Below are positions 1 through 10,111 of a stretch of 64,000 nucleotides of DNA, one piece after another. A program made the position numbers and the translations under genes. Under the pieces are notes generated by a model, which did no database searches, had not been told where the DNA came from, and saw only the letters and a list, made by a program, of their open reading frames with translations. Source of the DNA: Hormiphora californensis (Eukaryota > Ctenophora > Tentaculata > Cydippida > Pleurobrachiidae); assembly GCA_020137815.1 (NCBI GenBank), contig CM035360.1, positions 3,106,578 to 3,170,577 on the forward strand, written 5' to 3'. Numbering within the stretch: position 1 is the first letter of the stretch; every line of letters begins with the position of its first letter.

Positions 1-360
1 AGGGGAGGGAGGGAGAGATAGTTGGTAGTGCTTCTGGTAAGTTACTTACCGGTTACTAAGTAGGGGAGGGAGGGAGAGATAGTTGATAGTGCTTCTGGTA
101 AGTTACTTACCGGTTACTAAGTAGGGGAGGGAGGGAGAGATAGTTGGTAGTGCTTCTGGTAAGTTACTTACCGGTTACTAAGTAGGGGAGGGAGGAGAGA
201 TAGTTGGATAGTGCTTCTGGTAAGTTACTTACCGGTTACTAAGTAGGGGAGGGAGGGAGAGATAGTTGATAGTGCTTCTGGTAAGTTACTTACCGGTTAC
301 TAAGTAGGGGAGGGAGGGAGAGATAGTTGTTAGTGCTTCTGGTAAGTAGGGGAGAGAGAG
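1..360. repeat. Minisatellite, about 61-bp unit, six copies
   Basis: Six near-identical units begin with a GGGAGGGAGGGAGAGATAG run and end with GGTTACTAAGT. Each contains a small hairpin, GGTAAGTTACTTACC. On the + strand each unit carries CTTCTG|GTAAGT, a good 5' splice-site consensus. Since the downstream SH3 gene runs on + and this would be its intron, the array may be amplified from an exon-intron boundary just outside the window. The remaining unique sequence up to about 650 shows no gene. Confidence 0.9.
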
Positions 361-654
361 AGACAGTTGGTAAAGGAGATGTAGGCGATGAGGTAGGACA
401 GCCCCATAGCTGAACAAATATATGGGAGATACAGAGAGAGACAGAGGGTTATAACAAAAATAGAGATGAAATGCTAGGTTGGTATGATCTTGTTGATAAC
501 TCCTAACCCAAAGTTCTAGTTGGGCAACAAGTTAAACCTAAGAAAACTCCTTCTGTAATTGGTGAGAAATTTCGTAGTAGTAAATAAATTAAACTGATGG
601 TTAAACCCCTATAATTATCTGTACCTCTATGTCCAATGAACATTGAATACTAAT

Positions 655-758
655 AACCGTGTACAATGTACGTGAATAACCGTGTACAATGTACATTACT
701 AATCGTGTACAATGTACATTAATAATCGTGTACAATGTACGTTAATAACCGTGTACTA
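655..758. repeat. Short tandem repeat around GTGTACAATGTAC
   Basis: About five imperfect copies of a 20-24 bp unit containing the near-palindrome GTGTACAATGTAC and TTAATAA. The array ends directly at the acceptor region of the proline-rich exon of the ASAP-like gene. Confidence 0.8.
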
Positions 759-774
759 GAAATGTTTTACCCAG

Positions 775-893
775 TGAGTGTTACGTCTCCGAAGCAAGGA
801 CAGCAACAGCAACCCCCACCCCTCATACCTCATCGAGGAGGACCCCCTGCTCTACCTCCCCGCACACAACGACGCCGTGTTGAGGTAAGAATA

Positions 894-954
<61 letters not shown>

Positions 955-966
955 CTCTCCCTCCCT

Positions 967-1053
<87 letters not shown>

Positions 1054-2461
1054 CTGCAGGGGTGGGCATAAAAAATGTCCGCCCTAGACTAGCATAGTTC
1101 CAGATATCGTAGAGGGCTAAAACTTGGCAGAGTTACTCTATGGAACAAATAAATAGGTTGACCAAATTTTCAGACTTTTAGCTCAAAGTTCATTTTTTTG
1201 ATCGGAATGAACATTGTCAGTCATTCCAAAAACATGAATTTTCGGTCCAGAAGTCAAACATTTGTCTTTGGCTATCGAATGTCTTTCAAATGCGACCAAA
1301 AAAATCAAAAACGGACAACCACAAGGCACACAGTGATCATGTTTCTGTCAGTTTCTGTCAGTTAGTCAGGTCATGTGATCCCCACCGAATCATGGACAAC
1401 TTACTGAATTGCTAATCAGGCACATTGGGGAAGAATCACGTATCATAGCCGCTAATGAGGAATGTGTATCGAAAAGCGACATGTGATGCGAGAGCATTGG
1501 GATAAAGAGGTCACTTGTTAATGAGCCTCGGATCTCATAGCCAATCATCATCGTCATCCCTCATTAGCGGCTGTGATACGTGATTCTCCACAACTAATCC
1601 TGATTAGCAATTCATAACAGTCCACGATTCGATGGGGATCACATGACCTGACTAACTGACAGAAACATGATCACTGTGTGTCTTGTGGTTGTCCGTTTTT
1701 GGTTTTCTTGGTCGCATTTGAATGAAATTTGATAGCCAAAGACAATTGTTTGACTTCTGGACCAAAAATTCATGTTTTTTGGAATGACTGACAATGTTCA
1801 TTCCGATCAAAAAAATGAACTTTGAGCTAAAAGTCTGAAATTTTGGTCAACCTATTTATTTGTTCCATAGAGTAACTCTGCCAAGTTTTAGCCCTCTACG
1901 ATATCTGGAACTATGCTAGTCTAGGGCGGACATTTTTTATGCCCACCCCTGTATATATATATATTTCTCTCTCTCTCTCTATATATTTCTCTCTCTCTCT
2001 CTCTCCCTCTCTCGTTACATCACTAACCTCTTCTTGTTTCTGTTCCACCCCATCACCCCTAGCTATAATATTTAACGCTCCCAATATCCCCTCCCCCTTT
2101 TCTCCAGGCGCTGTACGACTGTGAGGGAGACGATGATGATGAGTTGAGTTTCGCCCAGGGAGATGTCATTATAGTTGTTGATGAGATAGACGACTCCTGG
2201 TGGGTACGTTCCAAGCTGGGGTAGAGAGAGAGAGCTAGAGAGAGGAGGGACGGGGGTAGATAATATATGGATAAACAGGGGGTAGAAGAAGGTACAATGG
2301 CAATGAGGATGTTTTAGGGATTGGGGGTTAGTTTCATACATTTGTTACTCACTCTAACACCCCCCCCCCAGTTTGGAATGATAGAAGGAGATGATAACAG
2401 GAAGGGTATTTTCCCTAAAAACTTCATCAAACCATTCGATCAATCCGGACGTGGACGGTGA
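775..2461 (+). CDS. C-terminal end of ASAP-like ArfGAP: proline-rich tail and SH3 domain (partial)
   Basis: Exons: about 775-884 (the acceptor could also be at 759), 2108-2203 and 2372-2461 (stop TGA). The first exon encodes a Q/P-rich stretch (QGQQQQPPPLIPHRGGPP, then ALPPRTQRRRVE). The last two make one complete SH3 domain: ALYDCEGDDDDELSF, the diacidic RT loop, the paired Trp SWW, and KGIFPKNFI at the 3-10 helix. Phase is 0 at both junctions. Stop follows shortly after the domain, so the SH3 is C-terminal. The RRRVEALYDC junction and the DDELxFxxGDVIIV pattern fit the terminal SH3 of ASAP/DDEF ArfGAPs, which binds proline-rich partners at membranes and focal adhesions. PH, ArfGAP and ankyrin parts would lie upstream, outside the window. 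The family assignment is inference from this one domain; the SH3 call is firm. Confidence 0.75.
888..1055. repeat. (CT)n microsatellite ending in (TA)n
   Basis: CT dinucleotide tract with short CTTT and CCCT interruptions, followed by TATATATA. It lies in the ASAP-like intron. A matching CT/TA tract (1951-2015) lies on the other side of the foldback at 1059-1953, so the foldback may have inserted into a CT/TA tract. Confidence 0.95.
1059..1953. mobile_element. Foldback MITE of about 0.9 kb, hAT-like tip
   Basis: Two arms of roughly 400 bp are inverted copies: CAGGGGTGGGCATAAAAAAT at the left end matches the reverse complement of the right end (ending ATGCCCACCCCTG at 1950). Pairing continues through GTTCCAGATATCG and GGCAGAGTTACTC toward a short central segment near 1500-1540. 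No coding capacity. The CAGGGGTG tip resembles hAT-type terminal repeats. Flanks are TATATA on both sides, so a target duplication cannot be defined. It lies inside an intron of the ASAP-like gene. Confidence 0.85.
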
Positions 2462-3986
2462 ACCCCCCTCCTCCTTAATTGTTTTATTCTTTATGTGTGT
2501 GATGTGGCGATATAGCACAAGATATGGGACGTTTATTTTGACACCGTTTAGAGAACATCAATTGTTAATACAAAACACGAGGCAATATGATATATATTGG
2601 GTATTTGACTAGCAGCAGGATTTGATATGTCACAAGAGATATCAAGATATATCTGTAATACTTTCAAAGTACACGCCCAAAGAATTCATAATAACACATG
2701 TATTTACATTTTTGTAAAAGTATATTATATGGTTAGTTTAGTTTTTGATTTGATAATCTGACAAAGTTATAAAGTTGGTTACTTTTTTTCATTTTCTCGG
2801 ACGATTTCACTCTTCATTTTCTGAATAATTGAGATTAAATACTGTGCATATATCTTTTTCAAGCCGACAGCGGTTTCAGTAAAACGTCGAGTGATAGGTT
2901 TCAGTTTGAAGCTCCATGAAGTGTCCCCTTTTTTACTCAAAATCAAGAAGTTAAGAGTTATTTTCACAAATCCATGGTTCACATTTGTAAGGATCTAGTT
3001 TTCTAGCGGTGTTTTTCTAATCTCTTGTCATCACGATATTGATATGGTTTGAATTTCCTCCTTCAAAAACCTCGTGTTTTGCAATTGTCCTGATATAACG
3101 AGTCTCTCCCGGTTTTAAAATTGGATTGAGCCGCGCACAGTGCGCAAAATATATTTGCGCGTTTGACAAAATTTTCAAATTTGTGATTTCGAAAATTTCA
3201 ATTTCGTGATTTGGTAGGTAATTTATTATAAAGTTTGAAAAGCGCTGCCTTATCCCGCGCTGCGCGTGGCGCAGAACAGGGGGCCAGCAACGTTTGCCAA
3301 TTATAAAGTCGGATTTTTTGAAACTGTCACCCCCCTGAATTAACAAAATTTGACATATCTCCGGTTCCTGATAAGATAGAGACTTGAAATTTGGAGGTTC
3401 GGAAGAACTTAGCAAGATCTTCGTAACCTCCAAATTTCAAGTCTCTATCTCGTCAGGAACCGGATTTATGGTCATTTACGAAATTCGAAAATACCCAGGG
3501 GGGTGACAGTTTCAAAAAATCCGACTTTAATTTGATCTTTTCTTCGTTTCTTATTTCGTGATTTGGAAAAACTCGCGCTTTTTTCAGTTAAAAAGGTTTC
3601 GGTTGCGCTCTCGCAGACTGATGATATTTTCCTAGGCGTTATGGTTCTGGAGGCTTAGATATTTGCAAATGTGTTATCGAAATCGTGTGCTAAGGCGTCC
3701 CCATGTTCGCGCGATCGCTTGAGCCTTGAGGGGAGGCGCGATGCTCGGTGAACATGCTCGTGAGCCACGCCGTGCCCAAAGGCTTGAAGTGAGCCGTGAA
3801 AGTCATGTCTTAAGTAGAAACTAAAATCTAAATCTAACAAAAGTAACAGTTAACTTAACCTCAAAATAAATTTCACGATGAAAAATGAAAACTCGTGCTC
3901 ACTGACACAATCGTTCCTTCTGGCTACTTATAATTGAAAAGTCACACTCGAATGTTACCAATCATCAAATTAATTATTAAACATGT
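2462..3986. other. Intergenic spacer between convergent genes
   Basis: This lies downstream of the + strand SH3 gene and of the - strand DSL-repeat gene. It holds the foldback at 3303-3527 and otherwise AT-rich unique sequence. Short open frames here show no family resemblance, codon structure or splice context. Confidence 0.6.
3303..3527. mobile_element. Foldback MITE, family with AAAGTCGGATTTTTTGAA tips
   Basis: The left end (AAAGTCGGATTTTTTGAAAC, then TGTCACCCCCCTG) is inverted at the right end (GGGTGACAGTTTCAAAAAAT, then CCGACTTTA). Inside, CTCCAAATTTCAAGTCTCTA and its inverse also pair. Relatives occur at 24601-24755 (same tips, different middle) and 30764-30981 (same middle, changed tips), with a partial middle near 22730-22800. 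No coding capacity. Confidence 0.85.
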
Positions 3987-6900
3987 TCATATGACATCCT
4001 CGACCTTGTCATAAATACTTTTCTCCTCATCCATGTACACAGGATTTGAAAACGCAAAATCGGTAGTGTCCTCTTCAAAATCTTCGATATTGATGCCATT
4101 CTCATTATTATCTGCTGAGGGTGGCATTGAAACAGCATTCCTCATGTCAACCATATTGAAGGAAGCTGTGGAGGCGAAGGATGATTTTCTGCTATGTCGC
4201 TTTAACTTGCCCACTTTGATGTTGGTAACTGTCACTATTGCCAAGGCTATCAAACATGTCGCAGCGAATATCGAGCAGATGATTATTAGGGTCGTTCGAA
4301 ATCCTGGGGGAGTGTCGGTTTTGGTTTCGGTGAAAAAAGGAGGTTATAATTTTAGAGTAATCAATAATCAACTAATGCATTACTTTAGTACTTGATTATT
4401 GATTACTCTAAAATTATAACATAATATAATGAGTGCTGTGCAAGAATATGATGAATTTGGAGGTGAAAGTTTTGCCTTTACTCACGATTTGTGTCAGATA
4501 CAAGTTTGTCTGGATCGATGTCATCACAGTTGGGGTAGTGGTCACATTTCATCCCCGTCCACCCATCCATACACTCCGCACATTTAACGCCCGCAAAGTT
4601 ATTCAGGCAAATTAAAGTTCCATTATCAGTACACCTACTTCTTTCCTTTTCCTCCTCGCATTTCACATCACACTTATCCCCGTAGTAACTCTCAGTACAA
4701 GTGACGCAGTTAGGGCCCGTGTAATGACCTAGACACTCCTTCGCCCCTTCCTCCGTGCAGTTGTAATGAATCCCATCAGATACACAGTATACCCCGCAAT
4801 CCTCCCCGTACCATGTATCATTACAGATTCTCTCACCCTCGTCATCACATGTGTACTGGGGTGCCGAACTGTTACAATAGACATCACATTCCTCCCCGTA
4901 CCACATGTTGTTACAGATCCTCTCACCATCACCATCACATGTGTACTGGAGTGCAGAGCTGTTACAATAAACATCACACTCAGACCCGTAATGCTCCTCT
5001 GTACATGTATCACATTCCACACCAGTCCGGTTCACATTACAGACCACCTCCCCTGTAGTCTGGTTGCACGTGGAGTTGTGGGTTGGAGCACAGAACACAT
5101 CACAGGTTTTAGTAAAGTAGTTGGTCACACAGCCATCACATTCGCTACCCGTGTAGTGTCCTGTACAGGTCTTACTACCGTCTGTATCGCTACAGTTATA
5201 GTTTGTGGCGGAGTTGTTACAGTAGACTGAACACGATATTCCATAGTAGTCAGCAGTACAAAGAGTACAGTTTACCCCCTCTCTGTTAGCAGCACATACC
5301 TTCTCCCCTGCATCATTACACGTGTAGTTAGCAGTTGATTGGCAGTCACAGGACGGTCCGTTGTAACCACTTTCACACCCATCACACAATGCCCCAGCTC
5401 TATGTCCCTTGCAAATAGGATCACCTGTAGTTGTATTGCAGGTGTAGTTGTCCGTCTCGACGCAGTAAATATCGCAGGTTGTACCATAGTATCCCAGTTC
5501 ACAATCAGTGCAATTCGGACCGGTGAAGGGGGACAAACAGATTTTACCACCCGTTGTGTCATTACAGTCCCATCGATCAGTTTCCAAGCAGTATACCTCA
5601 CAGTCAGTACCATAGAAATCCTCAACACATTCATCACACACGTCCCCCTCCCAGTTCCCCTCACAGACACGTGTACCATTTCCACTACATGTGTAATGAC
5701 CGACATCTGGAACACAGTGTGCAGTACAATTCACCCCGTAGTAGTCCACGGCACAGGAATCACAGTCCGTCCCCGTCCACTGCATGGAACAGTTTTTAGA
5801 TCCATCATTGTTGCATGTGTATTTTCCTACCAACGGTTCACACTTTATATCACAATTGTTGCCATGGTAACCAGGCTTGCAGGTGTCACAATCACCACCA
5901 GTCCAGTTGCCCTGACACACCTTGGAGCCGTCCGTGGGGTTGCAGGTGTAGTGGGGAAGGGAGTCCTGACAGTAGACCCCACAGGATGGTGGGTAGTAGT
6001 TGGGGAGGCAGGTATCACAGTTCGGAGGAGCACGTCCTGCCCCGCATACTTTCTGTCCTGAAGGGGAATTCAGTGTTAGTTTGTATGCTCCTTTCTTAGT
6101 TGGTAATCAGCAGGCAGTTGTTTATTGTTGTTGGTCAGTTCTCAGTTCTCAGTTGTTTGTCGTCGTACATAGATGACATGACCCATGACCCATCTCATCC
6201 CAATTACGGTACTATATTCCATAATACCCCAGTACGATAAATCGTTTGATACAATCCCATGCTGTCAGAGCATTGGCCTGACCCATTCTCGTTCGGAGCG
6301 CGCGAGAACTGTGGTCAGAGCATTGGCCTGACAGAATCCCATGTGCTTTACCTGAGTTCTGGTCACACGTATAATTTGCCTGCTCTGTGTGTGTCTCACT
6401 ACAGGACACATTGCAGAATGATGTGTAGTGGTCAGGAACACAGTAGTTGCACCCAGGCCCGGTGAAGTTTTTATCACACTCACTTATCTTCATATCTATC
6501 TTTAGATGGCCCTAATATATGAGTGGGATTATTAATGATTGGAATTGTTTAGTCAAGAAACCCACACAAATGGGTTGAGGCACTGTATCATGATTGGCGA
6601 TGGAGTTGTCTCTCAAAAGACTGCCCTCTCCGAACCGGACATTACAGTCATGTTGGAGGATTTTGATAACCTACCCAATATTTAGTAAACGTCTCTTTAT
6701 ACCAGTTTTTATCAGGAGAAACATTCTCGAACACCGCTCCAAAATGTAAATATGATCTGACTTGATCGTCCATTACCCCATCGTCATCCCAAACGTCAAA
6801 TTCAATGCTTGCCGTACTCACCTGATTTACACTACGTATTAGGATTTAGGAAAAGGACCCGAAGCTGATCTACTGATGACTGATGAGCTATGGTCGCTGG

Positions 6901-7514
6901 CTGTCAAAGCATTGGCCTGACCCTATTCTCATTTCTCTCAAATAAGGACACGCGCACACGAGAACTGTGGTCAGAGCATTGGCCTGACAGGTCGTTGGTT
7001 GACCCACTGCACTAAAGAAACTTACATTGGTCCCGAGTGCAACATAGACGGGGTCCATTTTGGTTGTTAAATCGGTAGTATACGAGTCAGCGTCGAGCAT
7101 GACATAGTCTGTGAATTCTGTGGTGCTGAGAAAATTTAATAATTTAAGAAATTGCGACCCATTATATATCATCACAGGTTAAGAAATTTCTTACTTTTTG
7201 CATCTAATTGTAAGGCCTACAAAGTAGAAGTCACATGTTTCACCAGTACCACACAAATTATCCCCATCTTTGGAATATCCGCTGTCTTTATATTCAACAA
7301 ACTTTATTATTCCTGTCCCCGATCCTTTCGCCTCCTGTAACATATGTAACAGAAACTAAAACTATCTGAATTTTATTTATAAAAAGCGTACAATTAATCA
7401 ATATCGGATCGGCGTACAGTATCAGATCGGCCAGGCAAGCTAGTTATTGCTATCAACTGATCTCACCTGAAGAAGGAAGACTGCTAAAACTAAAACTAAA
7501 CTAAAACTAAACAT
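3987..7514 (-). CDS. Notch-ligand-like transmembrane protein with tandem DSL-like repeats
   Basis: Exons in transcript order: 7467-7514, 7195-7334, 7026-7125, 6675-6821, 6352-6511, 4486-6057, 3987-4303; phases 0,2,0,0,1,1 agree at every junction; 827 aa. The start gives a signal peptide (MFSFSLVLVLAVFLLQ). Exons 2-4 resemble the MNNL/C2 region of Delta/Jagged ligands: paired Cys with CDFYFVGL, then IEFDVWDDDG. Exons 5-6 carry about 13 modules of the form YYG..C...C....YTC...G...C...W.G..C..C, which is DSL spacing (C-x3-C, as in CDVYC) rather than canonical EGF spacing. Exon 7 encodes the membrane helix (TLIIICSIFAATCLIALAIV) and a basic, then acidic tail of about 65 residues with NPVY and C-terminal EDVI, a possible class III PDZ ligand. 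Canonical ligands have one DSL followed by EGF repeats, so the architecture is odd. Role as a Notch ligand is inference. Confidence 0.85.
4343..4420. repeat. Near-perfect hairpin in last intron of DSL-repeat gene
   Basis: A 29-bp arm (4343-4371, GTTATAATTTTAGAGTAATC and onward) is repeated inverted at 4392-4420 around a 20-base loop. It lies between exons 6 and 7. It may be a small MITE; it has no other copy in the window. Confidence 0.9.
6262..6334. mobile_element. Small MITE, CAGAGCATTGGCCTGACAG family, copy 1
   Basis: An element of about 75-90 bp with CTGTCAGAGCATTGGCCTGA at the left, GAGAACTGTGGTCAGAGCAT at the right and a TTCTC / CGCGAGAA core. Further copies are at 6901-6990, 10896-10971, 15720-15741 (partial) and 46774-46850. 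The ends are direct repeats rather than inverted. This copy lies just inside the intron after exon 5 of the DSL-repeat gene. Confidence 0.8.
6901..6990. mobile_element. Small MITE, CAGAGCATTGGCCTGACAG family, copy 2
   Basis: The fullest copy in the window: CTGTCAAAGCATTGGCCTGA, then a CTCATTTCTCTCAAATAAGG core, ending GTGGTCAGAGCATTGGCCTG ACAG. It lies in intron 3 of the DSL-repeat gene, between exons 7026-7125 and 6675-6821. Confidence 0.8.
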
Positions 7515-7648
7515 ACTCCTAGAACAAGAAAAAGAAGAGGTGTGTGCTTGCTTGCAGCTACCACGTATAACTTTATCTTGTATAATTAATCTGGGAGCCG
7601 TCCTTATCACACCAGACATGTCTCTCACCATTTTCCCTCTCGAGTACC

Positions 7649-7911
<263 letters not shown>

Positions 7912-8308
7912 TTCCCTCTCTCCATGCCACCCCCTCTTTCTCAAAACTCTCACCCATTTTCTTCTTTTTTCTCCCTATCACATCGTCACGTGACATTCAG
8001 TTCATGCACTCTCACCCAGTCACCCAGCGCCCCTATCTCCAGAGCACGCCATCAGCTCATCGTAGCCATGGTAACAGCTTGGCCTAATGCGATTTAGCAC
8101 TTACAGGCCGACAAAAAGAACATATGGCTTCTACTGACAAGCGGTCTAAAGTCGGCCTCTCTCGCATCATAGAATATATCATGCCACATCTGCTGACATA
8201 GTGGCAGGTAAAAAACAGTTATCAATTATACTACATGCTACTTGAGTCTGCTGAAAAGACCACGAGCTTTTAATTTTCCCATGTTAAAAACACAAACACA
8301 AGTGTGGT

Positions 8309-9874
8309 ATACAGGGTGTCCCATATATTCTGTGGGTCGGTTGGCGAGCTGTCACGCAAAAACGGTGATAGTTGTGTGAAAACAAACTACGGGAGTGTGC
8401 TGGATTAATTCCTTCCTAACTGATGGCTTTGTTTTTGAATTAAATTTCAAAAGTTCATTTTTCATGAATGAACATTCCTGTCATTCATTCGTGAATTCTG
8501 AAATATTGTTTACCTTGAGTAAAAAACTTTTCTTTGGCTCGAAATTATCTTTCCAATGAGCACCATAAAAATCAAATTGAAGCACCGGATCGCATGGCAG
8601 GTGAGAAAATGCAAATGCATGATTTTGGCCATTCCTGCGACTTTCAATCAGCTGTATCACCGCTACTTTCAGTTCAATCCTTTTAAAAGTTTGGGTGAAC
8701 ATTGGTGAAGATAAGATCTTTGCTCACAAGAAAAATCAAGGTCAAAACTCAAAGTTCATTTTTCATTTTTGGTAGTTCATTCCACTCATTCAGGAACAAA
8801 CATCCCTAAAGTGACGAAAAGGTTTGGGTTTTGTTTGGCCCATGTCCTGAAACGACAGAGAGGTGTAAAAACGTGTTTCCGGGCTGGTTAGTGGGTGTCC
8901 ATGTGATCATTATGATATCTGACACCTTTGCTGAGCCATAATTAAGAGATTTTTTCAAATTCAAACATGGGATACGAGTATTCTGCGATTGGTATCGTGC
9001 ACCAATAACAAGAGATCCCATAGCACCTCAAAAATTATGATTAGCTAAATGAAATGAGTTGATTCACGCTTGAAAATGTTCGTTACATTGGTTTAAATAA
9101 TCTTTTCAATCGTAAATCAACTCATTTTTAGCTAATCATAATTTTTGAGGTGCTATGGGATCTCTTGTTATTGGTGCACGATACCAATCGCAGAATACTC
9201 GTATCCCATGTTTGAATTTGAGAAAATCTCTTAATTGTGGCTCAGCAAAGGTGTCAGATATCATAATGATCACATGGACACCCACTAACTAGCCCGGCCG
9301 GAAACACGTTTTTACACCTCTCTGTCGTTTCAGAACATGGGCCAAACAAAACCCAAACCTTTTCGTCACTTTAGGGATGTTTGTTCCTGAATGAGTGGAA
9401 TGAACTACCAAAAATGAAAAATGAACTTTGAGTTTTGACCTTGATTTTTCTTGTGAGCAAAGATCTTATCTTCACCAATGTTCACCCAAACTTTTAAAAG
9501 GATTGAACTGAAAGTAGTGGTGATACAGCTGATTGAAAGTCGCAGGAATGGCCAAAATCATGCATTTGCATTTTCTCACCTGCCATGCGATCCGGTGCTT
9601 CAATTTGATTTTTATGGTGCTCATTGGAAAGATAATTTCGAGCCAAAGAAAAGTTTTTTACTCAAGGTAAACAATATTTCAGAATTCACGAATGAATGAC
9701 AGGAATGTTCATTCATGAAAAATGAACTTTTGAAATTTAATTTAAAAACAAAGCCATCAGTTAGGAAGGAATTAATCCAGCACACTCCCGTAGTTTGTTT
9801 TCACACAACTATCACCGTTTTTGCGTGACAGCTCGCCAACCGACCCACAGAATATATGGGACACCCTGTATATA
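8309..9874. mobile_element. Very large foldback element of 1.57 kb with ACAGGGTGTCCCA tips
   Basis: The left arm (from TATACAGGGTGTCCCATATA) is matched inverted by the right arm (to ATATGGGACACCCTGTATA). The arms are about 750 bp each with very few differences and turn near 9060-9110. Each arm contains the same 73-codon open frame (8481-8702 on -, 9478-9699 on +), differing at one residue; this follows from the palindrome and is not evidence of a gene. Flanking TATA on both sides may be the target duplication. A second element with the same left tip lies at 23071-24271. It sits in the long interval between the two DSL-gene heads. Confidence 0.9.
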
Positions 9875-10111
9875 CCCATGTTTTAAAATGTTGTAAGATA
9901 ATAAAGCCCCTCCCAAAATCAGTATCTAACCAACAACATGATAACATTTAAAACTAACCAGCTCCCAAGTTATTGGTGTCAGGTTTTAATGGAACATTTC
10001 GGTTTCAGTACCGACTAAATTTTCAAATTTTGTGATTTTTATTTTTCGTGTGCAAGCACAGAGCCCCGATCATTGTCTAACTAACACACCAACCACTATC
10101 TTATAGGTATC

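Noticed and set aside
4729-6061. Several long open frames in other frames over the DSL-repeat exon
   Set aside because: Shadow frames of a repetitive, GC-balanced coding exon; Cys-module spacing supports only the - strand frame used.
8481-9699. Two matching 73-codon open frames, 8481-8702 (-) and 9478-9699 (+)
   Set aside because: They are mirror images in the arms of one palindrome, so agreement is not independent evidence. No family resemblance.
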